Assembly: GCF_003315075.1 (NCBI RefSeq)
Contig: NZ_QNRJ01000002.1
Location: forward strand, 124,001-188,000
Reading direction: 5' to 3'
DNA: 64,000 nucleotides
DNA from: Rossellomorea aquimaris
Lineage (GTDB): Bacteria > Bacillota > Bacilli > Bacillales > Bacillaceae_B
The notes under the pieces are model-generated. The model saw only the letters and a program-made list of their open reading frames with translations, was not told the DNA's origin and searched no databases. This document shows positions 17,840 through 27,527 of this stretch, piece by piece (within the stretch, counting starts at the first letter, position 1; every line of letters starts with the position of its first letter). The position numbers and the translations under genes were made by a program.

Positions 17840-18799
17840 TTAACGATTTCCTTTAATATATGGTGTACCAAGTGCTTTAGGTGCATCTGCACGGCCGATG
17901 AATCCGGTAAGTGCAAGGATGGTCAATACATAAGGTGCGATTAGCAGATATACACTTGGAATATTCTCAAATAATGGGATACTCGATCCGATGATACTTA
18001 AACTTTGAGCGAATCCAAAGAATAATGCTGCACCCATTGCGCCAAGGGGATGCCACTTACCGAAGATCAAAGCAGCTAAGGCCATGAATCCCTGTCCGCT
18101 TATCGTTGCATGACTAAAGTCGGACGAAATCGACTGGGCATATACTCCTCCGCCTACTCCAGCAAAAGCCCCGGAAATGATGACGCCGATATAGCGCATT
18201 TTCGTTACGTTGATTCCCATAGTGTCGGCAGCCATTGGATGCTCACCTACGGAACGCAATCTGAGACCGAATGGAGTTTTAAACATAATGAACCAAACGA
18301 TGACCGACACAAGAATGGCTACAAATGGTGGCCAGTAAGTGTTGGAGAAGAAAATATCTCCAATCACCGGAATTTTGTTCAGTAGCGGTACATCCACTTT
18401 TCCAAAGCCTTCAGAAATGATGTCTGTTTGACCTTTTCCATAAATACGTTTGACTAAGAAAAGAGTTAAACCAATGGCAAGCAGATTGATTGCCACTCCG
18501 GACACTACCTGATCGGCCCGGAATGTAATGGAAGCAACCGCATGGAGTACGGCAAGTAACGCCCCCATGGCCATGGCTATAAGCAGGGATACCCATGGTG
18601 TTGCCGCACCAAATGTGTCGGCAAACGCCAAGTTGAAAACGATACTTGAGAAAGCTCCAATGACCATTAACCCTTCAAGTCCGATGTTAACCACACCAGA
18701 ACGTTCAGAGAACGCTCCGCCTAAAGCAGTGAAAATAAGTGGTGATGCCCACAATAATGTTGATGGAATAAGGATTGTTAAGATATCGATAAAGCCCAC
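17840..18799 (-). CDS. nupQ: Nucleoside-type ABC transporter permease NupQ
   Basis: A 319-residue, very hydrophobic permease of the BPD/branched-chain type (family of NupQ, BmpC). Recognisable features are IGLEGLMVIGAFSS near the N-terminus and the EAA-like loop SVGEHPMAADTMGINV. It starts at a GTG directly after the nupP stop (TAAGTG), with GGGGTGA in the end of nupP. With NupP it forms the membrane channel of an importer for nucleosides, as shown for B. subtilis NupNOPQ (guanosine uptake). Confidence 0.92.
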   Translation of the reverse strand: MGFIDILTILIPSTLLWASPLIFTALGGAFSERSGVVNIGLEGLMVIGAFSSIVFNLAFADTFGAATPWVSLLIAMAMGALLAVLHAVASITFRADQVVSGVAINLLAIGLTLFLVKRIYGKGQTDIISEGFGKVDVPLLNKIPVIGDIFFSNTYWPPFVAILVSVIVWFIMFKTPFGLRLRSVGEHPMAADTMGINVTKMRYIGVIISGAFAGVGGGVYAQSISSDFSHATISGQGFMALAALIFGKWHPLGAMGAALFFGFAQSLSIIGSSIPLFENIPSVYLLIAPYVLTILALTGFIGRADAPKALGTPYIKGNR

Positions 18800-19849
18800 T
18801 TATTTCACCCCTTTCTTACTAAATCGTTGAATCAGATAGCGAATCATATAACCAGATGCTACAAAGAAAATAATAAGGGCAATGATAATGTCTACTAGTT
18901 CATTTGGAATGCCTGCTTCAAGAGGCATATTCAATGCACCTACTTTTAGCCCTCCAAATAATAGTGCTGCGAACACAACACCAATGGCAACATTTCCTCC
19001 CAATAAAGCTACAGCGATCCCGTCGAATCCGACCCCTGTAAATCCACCTTTGATCGAAGCGTATCCAAATGTCCCCAATCCTTCCATAGCACCTGCAAGT
19101 CCTGCAAATGCTCCAGAGATGACCATAGAAAGAATGATGTTTCCATTTACGTTCATTCCTGCGTATTGAGAAGCATGTTGGTTAAAGCCTACGGAACGCA
19201 GTTCATATCCACGAGTCGTTTTCTCTAAAAGGAACCACATAATAAAGACACACAGAAGAGCAATGAAGATCCCCCAATGCAGTCTTGAGTAATCCGTTAA
19301 GGCCTCAAAGAATGGAGACTTTAATGAAGCCGTCTCTGCGATATAATCCGTACGATCTTTACGCTCCGTCAATACATCACGGATGATCGCATTCGTTACG
19401 TGAAGGGCAATATAGTTCATCATGATCGTAACAATTACTTCGTGTACACGGTATCTTGCTTTCAGTAATCCTGGAATGAAGCCCCAGAATGCGCCAGCTA
19501 ATGCCGCTGCGATTACAGCAAGCGGTAAGTGAATGATCTTGGGTAACTCATCGAAAGCGACCCCTACCCACACTGCAGCAAGCCAACCTACAATCAGTTG
19601 TCCTTCGACCCCGATATTGAATAATCCGGTTCTGAATGCAAAGGCAACAGCCAATCCAGCAAGAATGTATGGAGTCACTTGACGCACCGTTTCCCCTACA
19701 TAGTAGATCTCTCCGAAAATACCTTGCCATAGTGCAGAATATCCTGCAATTGGGTCATACCCACTCACAAGCATAATAATGGTTCCGACAATAATTCCTA
19801 AAAGGACCGAAATAACCGGGATTAATATATTTGTTAATCGATTAGACAT
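18800..19849 (-). CDS. nupP: Nucleoside-type ABC transporter permease NupP
   Basis: A 349-residue multi-span permease paralogous to NupQ. Conserved parts include FNIGVEGQLIVGWLAAVWVG and the cytoplasmic loop ELRSVGFNQHASQYAGMNV that contacts the ATPase. Its start overlaps nupO by eight bases, and it ends directly against nupQ, so translation is coupled. Substrate assignment rests on the whole cluster, not on this sequence alone. Confidence 0.92.
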   Translation of the reverse strand: MSNRLTNILIPVISVLLGIIVGTIIMLVSGYDPIAGYSALWQGIFGEIYYVGETVRQVTPYILAGLAVAFAFRTGLFNIGVEGQLIVGWLAAVWVGVAFDELPKIIHLPLAVIAAALAGAFWGFIPGLLKARYRVHEVIVTIMMNYIALHVTNAIIRDVLTERKDRTDYIAETASLKSPFFEALTDYSRLHWGIFIALLCVFIMWFLLEKTTRGYELRSVGFNQHASQYAGMNVNGNIILSMVISGAFAGLAGAMEGLGTFGYASIKGGFTGVGFDGIAVALLGGNVAIGVVFAALLFGGLKVGALNMPLEAGIPNELVDIIIALIIFFVASGYMIRYLIQRFSKKGVK

Positions 19850-21377
19850 GTGCGTTCTCCCCCGCTTCCTTCCTCTTCGAACCAGCCATCAGTAGTCCAA
19901 GTTCTTGTTCGGTTGTTTCTTTCGGATTCACAACTGCTACAATTTGTCCTTCATAAATGACGGCGATACGGTCACTCACATTCATGATTTCATCCAATTC
20001 AAATGAAAGTAATAGTACGGCTTTCCCGTTATCCCGCTGCTCGATCAGGCGCTTGTGAATGAACTCGATCGCTCCTACATCCAGTCCCCGGGTAGGCTGG
20101 GCAGCAATCAACAGATCCGGGTCACGATCGATTTCCCGACCGATGATCGCTTTTTGCTGATTACCACCGGATAATGCCCTTGCAAGGGTATATTCAGAAG
20201 GTGTCCTTACATCAAACTCTGAAATTAGCTTTCTCGCTTGATTGTAAATATTCTTATAGCTTAATACCCCTTTATTTGAATAAGGCTTTTGGTAATAGGT
20301 TTGTAGAACCATATTTTCACCGATTGGAAAATCCAGGACTAAACCATGCTTGTGGCGATCCTGAGGAATATGACCTACACCTGTTTCATAAATCTTGCGC
20401 GGTTTCATATTGACTATTTCTTTTCCATTCAGCTTGATCGAGCCACTATTAACTTTGTATAACCCTGTAATCGCTTCAATTAGTTCACTTTGACCGTTCC
20501 CATCAACTCCCGCAATACCAAGGATTTCCCCGGCTTTCACTTCCAGGTTTAACCCCTTTACAACGGAAACGTTGCGGTGATCTTTTACGTTCAAATCTCG
20601 AATTTCGAGTACATTGTCAGTAGGAGTGGCTTCCTTCTTCTCCGTCTTAAAGGTTACTTCACGTCCTACCATCAGACTGGCAAGATGATTCGGATCGGTT
20701 TCCGATACTTGCACCGTCCCGATCCCTTTTCCTTTTCTGATAACGGTTACATTATCACACACTTCCATAATCTCTTTCAGCTTATGAGTGATAAGAATGA
20801 TAGACTTTCCTTCTTTAATTAGAGTTTTCATGATTTGAATAAGCTCTTTGATCTCTTGCGGAGTCAGTACCGCTGTAGGCTCATCGAAAATCAGAATCTC
20901 TGCACCACGATAAAGTGTTTTCAAAATCTCAACACGCTGCTGCATTCCTACTGAAATTTCAGAAATTTTAGCGGAAGGATCCACTTTCAAACCGTATCTT
21001 TCTGAGATTTCCAGAATATCCTTCTCTGCCTTTTTAATATCCACTGTTGCACCGGACTTCGGCTCTCTTCCAAGAATAATATTCTCTGTTACTGTAAAGG
21101 TATCAACGAGCATAAAGTGCTGGTGAACCATTCCGATCCCTAAGTCATTGGCGATATTGGGATTGGTGATATTTACTCTCTGCCCCTTAACACGAATTTC
21201 TCCTTGTTCAGGCTGATAAAGTCCAAATAAAACATTCATCAGTGTAGACTTACCTGCTCCATTTTCACCTAGAAGCGCATGAATTTCACCTTTTTTGAGC
21301 TGGAGGGTAATATTATCGTTTGCTACGATGCCTGGAAATTCTTTACGAATATTCAGCATCTCAATTACATAATCCAT
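19842..21377 (-). CDS. nupO: Nucleoside-type ABC transporter ATPase NupO (two nucleotide-binding domains)
   Basis: This 511-residue protein joins two ABC domains. The first has Walker A GENGAGKST (about 37-45), an altered signature ISVGMQQ and Walker B ILIFDEP. The second has a degenerate Walker A GVDGNGQS but a good signature LSGGNQQ. This pattern is normal for sugar- and nucleoside-type tandem ATPases. The ATG follows AAGGAGTG. It energises NupP/NupQ. Confidence 0.94.
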   Translation of the reverse strand: MDYVIEMLNIRKEFPGIVANDNITLQLKKGEIHALLGENGAGKSTLMNVLFGLYQPEQGEIRVKGQRVNITNPNIANDLGIGMVHQHFMLVDTFTVTENIILGREPKSGATVDIKKAEKDILEISERYGLKVDPSAKISEISVGMQQRVEILKTLYRGAEILIFDEPTAVLTPQEIKELIQIMKTLIKEGKSIILITHKLKEIMEVCDNVTVIRKGKGIGTVQVSETDPNHLASLMVGREVTFKTEKKEATPTDNVLEIRDLNVKDHRNVSVVKGLNLEVKAGEILGIAGVDGNGQSELIEAITGLYKVNSGSIKLNGKEIVNMKPRKIYETGVGHIPQDRHKHGLVLDFPIGENMVLQTYYQKPYSNKGVLSYKNIYNQARKLISEFDVRTPSEYTLARALSGGNQQKAIIGREIDRDPDLLIAAQPTRGLDVGAIEFIHKRLIEQRDNGKAVLLLSFELDEIMNVSDRIAVIYEGQIVAVVNPKETTEQELGLLMAGSKRKEAGENAHV

Positions 21378-21542
21378 TGCTAATCACTCCTTGCATAGGC
21401 TAGGGATATTTATCTAGTAGTTAGAGGTCAGACCTTAAGACTCTAGAAAAAAAAGGGTTGCCCCGATTAAAACTCTAAATGAAAGATAGAAAGAAGTTTC
21501 TATACTTCAATTAAAATTTTAATTACTATGAATAATCCTTCT

Positions 21543-21580
21543 AAAAAAGGGTTAAGAGGCCGGCTATCCTTGGCCCCCTT
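21543..21580 (-). terminator. Attenuator-like hairpin between nupN and nupO
   Basis: AAGAGGCC pairs with GGCCCCCTT with one bulge, followed on the minus strand by AACCCTTTTTTAG. A weaker GGG/CCC hairpin with eight T lies further on at 21447-21464. Such elements usually let the binding protein be made in excess over the membrane parts. Confidence 0.55.
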
Positions 21581-21592
21581 ATCCCTGTTCAA

Positions 21593-22690
21593 TTAGTTAG
21601 CTGAGAATGATTTTGCTGCATCTAAAGATTCAGGTACAGTAATTTCCCCACTCATGATCTTTTCTTTCCATTCATCAACTTTAGTCATAACTTCGTCTTT
21701 GTTAGAAAGCTCTTCGTTAAGTTCAGCTAATCCAACACCCTCTTCGTTAAGACCGTAAGAGATAACTTCTCCACCTGGGAAGTTTCCTTCTTTTGCTTTA
21801 TTAGAAAGATCCAGAACCGCATTATCTACACGCTTTAAAGAAGAAGTTAAGATGATGTTATGATCTCCAACTTTACCCTCTGCTGATTGATCGGAGTCAA
21901 CTCCGATTGCCCATAGCTCACGGGAAGGATCTTTTTCTTTTAAGTCACGTGCTTCTTTGAACAATCCATTACCCGTACCACCAGCTGCATGGAAGATAAC
22001 GTCTACATCTTGTGAGTACATTTTAGACGCGATTGTTTGACCAAGTTCCGCTTTATCGAATGCTCCTGCATAGTCTGCAACGATCTCTGCTTCGGGATTG
22101 ACTGATTTAACACCAGCAATGAAGCCTGAGTGGAAACGCTCGATTACTGGAATTTCCATTCCACCAAGGAAGCCGATTTTGTTCGTTTTCGTTGCTAGTC
22201 CAGCAGCAACTCCGGCAAGGAATGAACCTTCTTGCTCTTTGAATGTGATACTTGCAACGTTTGGCTGATCTACAACAGCATCAACGATTGCAAAGTGAGA
22301 ATCTTTTTGTTGTTGTGCAATATCATTGATTGCACCTTCCATAAGGAAGCCGATACCATATACTAAGTCAAAGTCTTGACGAGCCAATGTGTTTAAGTTA
22401 GTAGCATAGTCAGCATCAGATTGTGATTGTAAGTAGTCATAACCTTTCTTACCTTTTTCTAAGTCGTGCTCTTCACCGAAAGCTTTTAAACCTTCCCAAG
22501 CAGATTGGTTGAAAGATTTGTCATCTACTCCACCAACATCCGTAACCATTGCTACTGTAAATTGATCTTCTTTTTTGTTACCTTCACCACTAGATGCACC
22601 TTCTTTGTCCTCGCTTGTTCCACAAGCACCTAATAATGTACCTGCAGCTAGAACAAATGACAACGCTAAACCCATTTTACGTTTTTTCAC
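21593..22690 (-). CDS. nupN: BMP-family substrate-binding lipoprotein NupN
   Basis: A 365-residue lipoprotein of the basic membrane protein (Bmp/PnrA/TmpC) family, which binds purine nucleosides outside the membrane. The signal peptide is [20 protein letters not shown] with lipobox LGAC and lipidated C23. Conserved elements are [34 protein letters not shown] and [15 protein letters not shown]. It is first in the transporter operon, 51 bp after the GntR gene ymfC, and followed by an attenuator-like hairpin. Confidence 0.95.
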   Translation of the reverse strand: MKKRKMGLALSFVLAAGTLLGACGTSEDKEGASSGEGNKKEDQFTVAMVTDVGGVDDKSFNQSAWEGLKAFGEEHDLEKGKKGYDYLQSQSDADYATNLNTLARQDFDLVYGIGFLMEGAINDIAQQQKDSHFAIVDAVVDQPNVASITFKEQEGSFLAGVAAGLATKTNKIGFLGGMEIPVIERFHSGFIAGVKSVNPEAEIVADYAGAFDKAELGQTIASKMYSQDVDVIFHAAGGTGNGLFKEARDLKEKDPSRELWAIGVDSDQSAEGKVGDHNIILTSSLKRVDNAVLDLSNKAKEGNFPGGEVISYGLNEEGVGLAELNEELSNKDEVMTKVDEWKEKIMSGEITVPESLDAAKSFSAN

Positions 22691-22740
22691 CTAGAGTACC
22701 CCCTAATATTGTAATAAATTAGTAGAAAGATGGATTGTTG

Positions 22741-23466
22741 TTATACACGCTTTCTTAATACGTGGAAGCTAAATTTGTCTGACCGAAAATAGTTTACTGA
22801 GTACAGAATCGGCTCATCGTTTTCATCAAAATGCATTTGCTTTAAAACGAGTAGTGCCGTTTCTGGTTCACAATTTAGAATAGGGGAGATTTTATCGTGA
22901 TAGCCCATAGGTTCTATTTGTGCAACAGCATGAGTGATTCTCTTATTCTCGCGTTTTTCCAAAACGGTGAAAATCGAATTATCTTCATGGGTGAAATTCC
23001 TCGGCATAATCTTTTCAGGAATTTTGTCTACACAATACACAACCGGTTCCCCGTTTGCAGTACGAACCCGTTCAATCAGGATCACGTCGTCCTCTTCATT
23101 GCAAGTAAACCTCTTCACATCATCCTCAGTAGCTTCTTGAGTTGTTGAGCTTAAGAAAATGGTCCCTGGCTCCATACCAGCCTGCTTAATCATGTTCGTT
23201 ACACTGTTCAGCTGCTCAATACCAGAAGTAAAGAGCGGTTTAGCGTTTACAAATGTACCTACACCATGACGTCGTACGATGACACTTTCTTCCTCAAGAA
23301 TTCTGAGAGCTTCCCGGAGAGTAGCCCTACTCACACCTAGTTGTTTGGAGAGATCAAATTCAGACGGGAGTTTTTCTTTTTCTTTGTATACCCCCGCTTC
23401 GATATCTTTCTTCAAACGGTCTATCACTTGTAAGTATAAATGTCGATTGTCTGTCTTTATTGTCAC
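22741..23466 (-). CDS. ymfC: GntR/HutC-family transcriptional regulator YmfC
   Basis: About 241 residues. An N-terminal GntR winged helix (about 8-75, with [15 protein letters not shown] and HGVGTFV) is joined to a UTRA ligand-binding domain (about 95-240) as in HutC-type repressors. The GTG at 23466 is chosen because GGTGGTGG lies just upstream; the B. subtilis protein has the same length. It heads the nup operon, so control of nucleoside uptake and of itself is likely. A perfect 8 bp inverted repeat lies just before the gene. Confidence 0.93.
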   Translation of the reverse strand: MTIKTDNRHLYLQVIDRLKKDIEAGVYKEKEKLPSEFDLSKQLGVSRATLREALRILEEESVIVRRHGVGTFVNAKPLFTSGIEQLNSVTNMIKQAGMEPGTIFLSSTTQEATEDDVKRFTCNEEDDVILIERVRTANGEPVVYCVDKIPEKIMPRNFTHEDNSIFTVLEKRENKRITHAVAQIEPMGYHDKISPILNCEPETALLVLKQMHFDENDEPILYSVNYFRSDKFSFHVLRKRV

Positions 23467-23492
23467 TGGAACCACCACCAAATTTTCTCAAG

Positions 23493-23510
23493 ACATCAGA
23501 CCTCTGATGT
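23493..23510. promoter_or_regulatory. Likely YmfC operator
   Basis: ACATCAGA and TCTGATGT form a perfect inverted repeat with a two-base centre, placed between the ymfC -10 box and its start codon. That position suits autorepression by a GntR protein. Binding by YmfC is inference. Confidence 0.5.
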
Positions 23511-23534
23511 ATATCTTTCCTACTAATCGAAAAT

Positions 23535-23563
23535 ACTATAACACTTTTCTTTTCATAAATAAA
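23535..23563 (-). promoter_or_regulatory. Extended -10 promoter of the ymfC-nup operon (proximal)
   Basis: On the minus strand TGTTATAGT is an extended -10 (hexamer at 23535-23540). The weak -35 TTTATT at 23558-23563 is 17 bp away. The inverted-repeat operator would lie about +17 to +34. Confidence 0.5.
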
Positions 23564-23742
23564 TAGCATTGTGTGATTTTGTCGAAAAAAATGACTAGAA
23601 TGACAATTTAGAATCCTTATTTGTAAAAAAATAGAAAAAATAGAAAGATGAATAGGGTTTCATGGAGTTATTTTACAAATAATTTACAGTAAGGTTGTTA
23701 TAGATTATCAATCTTTACAAAATTAAAACAACGCCATTACAA

Positions 23743-23765
23743 TTGTAAACGCTTTTAATAGTATA
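23743..23765 (-). promoter_or_regulatory. Distal extended -10 promoter overlapped by a cre-like site
   Basis: On the minus strand TGTTATACT gives an extended -10 (hexamer 23760-23765). Immediately downstream TTGTAAACGCTTTTA (23743-23757, plus strand) matches the CcpA cre consensus at 14 of 15 positions. The remaining AT-rich stretch 23570-23740 shows no gene or recognised riboswitch. Confidence 0.45.
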
Positions 23766-23838
23766 ACACATTAGTGGATAAACTAGAATAACATCATTTA
23801 AAACGGATACATTTTGAGATTTCCTCCTTGGATTTTAC

Positions 23839-23888
23839 ATAAAAAAGGTGTGTTAGCCCGTTCACTTTGAATAGGGTAACACACCTTT
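23839..23888 (-). terminator. Terminator after spoIIIE
   Basis: AAAGGTGTGTTA pairs with TAACACACCTTT, with an inner CC/GG pair. Six T follow on the minus strand. Confidence 0.9.
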
Positions 23889-23890
23889 TG

Positions 23891-26254
23891 TTAAGAGCTC
23901 TGCTCTTCTGAAGGTTTACCGATCAAGACGGTTCGCGGCTTACTTCCTTCATATGGCCCAACGACTCCTCTTACTTCCATCTCATCAATCAATCGTGCTG
24001 CTCTTGTATAACCAATTCTAAATCTTCTTTGAAGCATGGACACGGAAGCGGTTTGCATTTCAGCGATTAACTGGACTGCATCGTTATAAAGTTCGTCTTC
24101 AGCTTCGCCCGTTTTCTCATCTTCTTGTATCTCATCCGGAATCATTTCTTCCTGATACTGTGCCTTTTGTTGAGAAATGACAAAGTCTACGATTTCTTCC
24201 ACTTCTTCATCAGATAAAAAGGCGCCTTGTACCCTTGTAGGCTTTGAAGCCCCTACAGGCATAAAGAGCATGTCTCCTCTACCCAATAGTTTTTCTGCGC
24301 CCCCTGAGTCCAGGATGGTTCTGGAATCGATTTGAGATGATACGGCAAACGCAATCCTGGATGGTATATTCGCTTTGATGACCCCTGTAATAACATCAAC
24401 AGAAGGACGCTGGGTCGCAATAATTAAATGGATCCCTGCGGCACGTGCCATCTGTGCGAGTCTGGTGATTGCGTCTTCTACATCGTTTGAAGCAACCATC
24501 ATTAAATCAGCCAGCTCATCCACTATGACCACAATGTACGGAAGCAGCGGCTGCTTTTCTTCATTTTCGAGATTCTGTCTCTTAACGTAGTCGTTGTAGC
24601 CTTCAATATTCCTTGTCCCTGTGTGAGAGAACAATTCATATCTCCGCTCCATTTCACTTACAACCTTTTTTAATGCCTGTGAAGCTTTCTTCGCATCTGT
24701 TACAACGGGAGCCAATAGGTGCGGTACCCCGTTATATACATTCAATTCAACCATTTTCGGATCTATCATCATGAGTTTGACTTCATGTGGTTTAGCTCTC
24801 ATGAGGATACTCGTAATGATACCATTAATACAGACACTCTTTCCGCTTCCTGTGGCCCCGGCTACAAGTAAGTGAGGCATTTTATTCAATTCTGCAAGTA
24901 CGGCTTCTCCCGTAATATCCCGTCCTAAACCAATTTGGAGCTTGGCATCCGGTTTATTATGTTCCTTAGCTTCAAGCACCTCTCTTAAAGACACCATGGC
25001 CACCTCTGAGTTTGGAACTTCTATACCGATAGCCGATTTCCCTGGAATAGGAGCTTCGATTCGAATATCTTTAGCCGCAAGAGCCAACGCTAAATCATCA
25101 CTAAGGTTTACGATGCGGCTTACTTTCACACCTACATCCGGGTGTACTTCATACTTGGTGACGGCTGGACCTAGGTGAACTTGTGTAACTTTCGCTTTCA
25201 CTCCGAAACTTTGGAAGGTTCTTTCAAGTTTGGCTGCGTTGGCATGGATCAGTTGATATTCATTACTCTGATCTGTTTTTCTGGGACTCTTTAATAACGA
25301 AATAGAAGGTAGTTTATAATCCTTATTTTCTACCTCAGTAAACGTAATCGGTGGTGCAGAATCCGCTTCTCCTTCTGAACCGGACTTATCTTTAGCTGCA
25401 GCCTCATCATTTTCATCATTCATTCCCGCTCCTGTAGCGGATGGCTGTTCTTTAGTCTGGGCCCCTCCGTATGCACGTTCCGCGAAGTTGGAGATAATCG
25501 GTTCTCTCGTTTCCTCTTCCTGAGGCAGCTGTGTTTCAACCGCTTTCTCCTGTTTCACAGGAACTTCTTTCTTTTTCTTTTCTTTCACTTCTTTTTTCTT
25601 TGACTGATCTTCTTTCCAATCACTCATATCTTGTTTGAATGCAGACCATTGACCGCTTAAGAATGCCCCAAAGCGCTTACCCGCTCTTCCCAGCACATCC
25701 CCGATGGATTTACCTGTCACTAGTATGATTCCGATCAATATGAATGTGGCACTAACAATTCTTGCTCCTTGAGAGTCAAATAGAAAATAAGAAACGGCAA
25801 ATAGAACGCTCCCTATTATTCCTCCGCCAAGATCCGATGAACTCGTCTCACCACTTACATCCATCCAATACAAATCCCACGTATTCATGATGACACTTGG
25901 ATTATCGAAAGAACCATCATTTGAGAGCAAATCAAATAACTTCACATGACTCAATAGCAAGAAGCTCGCAATGATGATGTAAACCCCGATAAGTCTGCGA
26001 CTAAATAACATAGGAATCTCTCGTTTAACCATGAGGTATCCTGCCACATACAGCATCCACAGGAGGGCAACCATATACCATTCACCCAGAAAGAATCGAT
26101 AGAAGTACACCACTGCTTTCCCTACAGCTCCAAGCTCAATGATTGAAATCAAACTGAGGGCAGCGAGGATCATTCCTGTAATTTCATATTTAATGGTTTG
26201 TTTTAAGGTTGAACTCGTTGCAGATCGTTTTTTTCTTCTTTTTCGTTTTGCCAA
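23891..26254 (-). CDS. spoIIIE: DNA translocase SpoIIIE
   Basis: This 787-residue FtsK/SpoIIIE translocase is exactly the B. subtilis length. It pumps the chromosome into the forespore during sporulation. Order: Lys/Arg-rich start; four membrane spans in the first 180 residues; a charged Lys/Glu linker; the RecA-like motor with Walker A GATGSGKS near residue 470 and VDELADLMM; and the C-terminal DNA-reading gamma winged helix ([21 protein letters not shown]). It starts at a TTG (26252-26254) with AGGTGAA upstream. Confidence 0.97.
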   Translation of the reverse strand: MAKRKRRKKRSATSSTLKQTIKYEITGMILAALSLISIIELGAVGKAVVYFYRFFLGEWYMVALLWMLYVAGYLMVKREIPMLFSRRLIGVYIIIASFLLLSHVKLFDLLSNDGSFDNPSVIMNTWDLYWMDVSGETSSSDLGGGIIGSVLFAVSYFLFDSQGARIVSATFILIGIILVTGKSIGDVLGRAGKRFGAFLSGQWSAFKQDMSDWKEDQSKKKEVKEKKKKEVPVKQEKAVETQLPQEEETREPIISNFAERAYGGAQTKEQPSATGAGMNDENDEAAAKDKSGSEGEADSAPPITFTEVENKDYKLPSISLLKSPRKTDQSNEYQLIHANAAKLERTFQSFGVKAKVTQVHLGPAVTKYEVHPDVGVKVSRIVNLSDDLALALAAKDIRIEAPIPGKSAIGIEVPNSEVAMVSLREVLEAKEHNKPDAKLQIGLGRDITGEAVLAELNKMPHLLVAGATGSGKSVCINGIITSILMRAKPHEVKLMMIDPKMVELNVYNGVPHLLAPVVTDAKKASQALKKVVSEMERRYELFSHTGTRNIEGYNDYVKRQNLENEEKQPLLPYIVVIVDELADLMMVASNDVEDAITRLAQMARAAGIHLIIATQRPSVDVITGVIKANIPSRIAFAVSSQIDSRTILDSGGAEKLLGRGDMLFMPVGASKPTRVQGAFLSDEEVEEIVDFVISQQKAQYQEEMIPDEIQEDEKTGEAEDELYNDAVQLIAEMQTASVSMLQRRFRIGYTRAARLIDEMEVRGVVGPYEGSKPRTVLIGKPSEEQSS

Positions 26255-26444
26255 TCCAATTCACCTAAATTCTATTGAAGTCTTTCTTCATATGTACATA
26301 AAGATGAAGAAAGGGCTGATCCTTTGGGGCAATCCATGTGCCTAAGGTGTCAGACCCTTCCCGTTAACTTAAAGTATCATTATGTTTGTCTCTTCCAGTA
26401 ATATTATAGCATAACCACTATTTCGGGAAAATCCTCTTTCGTCC

Positions 26445-26651
26445 TTAATTGTTGATAAATTCACCTGGGCAAATCTGATTATCGAGATAATGCGCAGGGT
26501 CACTACTCATGACCCTGACAATTCGATACCGGTTCTCCTCCTGCTGAACCAGGATAGGAACACCCTGATATTCCATCATCATTTGACCACTGAATTCATT
26601 TGCATCTGTTGGAAATACAAGATCATTGGGAACCACTGTATAAAGGATCAT
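26445..26651 (-). CDS. ylzJ: YlzJ-like small protein
   Basis: A 68-residue protein with no signal or membrane segment, containing [16 protein letters not shown] and [16 protein letters not shown]. It matches the small YlzJ family found directly after the ClpP-like gene tepA in Bacillus. The ATG overlaps the tepA stop (ATGA), which implies translational coupling. Function is unknown. Confidence 0.82.
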   Translation of the reverse strand: MILYTVVPNDLVFPTDANEFSGQMMMEYQGVPILVQQEENRYRIVRVMSSDPAHYLDNQICPGEFINN

Positions 26652-27403
26652 TGTACTAACCCCTCTTGTTGATCCGATTGCTTTTTCATCTCAATTAACT
26701 CGTTAATCTTTTTAATGGCTGTCCCAATGCCCCCGATTCCATCTATCAGGCCGTATTCGACGGCATCGTCACCGACTACATTCGTACCGATATCCCGTGT
26801 AAGGTTACCTTTTGCAAACATCAGGTCTTTAAATTGTTCTTCCGATATATTGCTGTGCTTCGTAACGAAACTCACTACCCGATCCTGCATTTTATCCAAG
26901 TACTCGAAAGTCTGTGGTACGCCGATCACCAATCCAGTCAACCGGACCGGGTGGATTGTCATTGTAGCGGTGCTCGCAATGTATGAAAAATCGCATGATA
27001 CCGCAATCGGCACACCAATACTATGTCCTCCACCCAACACAACAGATACTGTAGGTTTAGAAAGTGAAGCAATCATCTCAGAAATGGCGAGTCCCGCTTC
27101 CACGTCTCCACCCACAGTATTTAATATGACCACCAAACCCTCTATCTTAGGATTTTGCTCAATGGCTACGAGCTGAGGAATAACATGTTCATACTTCGTT
27201 GTTTTATTTTGTGGAGGAAGCTGCATATGCCCTTCTATTTGTCCTACAATCGTCAAGCAATGGATATTGGAATCCTGAGAGAGTTGCGGGACATTCGTTT
27301 GCCCTAATTGCTGTATCTTTTCCATTAATCCTGATGGTTTATCTTTATTATCATCCTGGCCTTTATTTGGCTGATCCTGCATACGCCCATGATTTAGTTC
27401 CAT
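26648..27403 (-). CDS. tepA: ClpP-like serine protease TepA
   Basis: A 251-residue protein of the ClpP/crotonase fold related to signal-peptide peptidases. The nucleophile serine is in GGGHSIG and the histidine in TIHPVRLTG. The region [20 protein letters not shown] is the family oxyanion loop area. In B. subtilis TepA (YmfB) is linked to protein export and germination-related proteolysis; the exact target is uncertain. The N-terminal 45 residues are hydrophilic, so the enzyme is probably cytosolic. Confidence 0.9.
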   Translation of the reverse strand: MELNHGRMQDQPNKGQDDNKDKPSGLMEKIQQLGQTNVPQLSQDSNIHCLTIVGQIEGHMQLPPQNKTTKYEHVIPQLVAIEQNPKIEGLVVILNTVGGDVEAGLAISEMIASLSKPTVSVVLGGGHSIGVPIAVSCDFSYIASTATMTIHPVRLTGLVIGVPQTFEYLDKMQDRVVSFVTKHSNISEEQFKDLMFAKGNLTRDIGTNVVGDDAVEYGLIDGIGGIGTAIKKINELIEMKKQSDQQEGLVQ

Positions 27404-27483
27404 GAAAACATCTCCTTTTCATTCCATTCTCTTGTTATTATTTAAATAAGGGAGAGTTTTCATACTTTATACTTTGGGATCAA

Positions 27484-27522
27484 ATAAAAAACGGAGGCTA
27501 TCTGTTAGAAACAAATAGCCTC
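27484..27522 (-). terminator. Terminator after rnjB
   Basis: GAGGCTATCTGTT pairs with AACAAATAGCCTC around GAA-type loop bases. CCGTTTTTTATTTG follows on the minus strand. Confidence 0.85.
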
Positions 27523-27527
27523 ACGCA

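Noticed and set aside
23570-23740. A purine riboswitch in the ymfC leader
   Set aside because: The region is AT-rich without the three-stem layout or conserved loop bases expected.
26715-27176. A 153-codon plus-strand frame
   Set aside because: It is antisense to the well-supported tepA gene, and its composition is that of a shadow frame.
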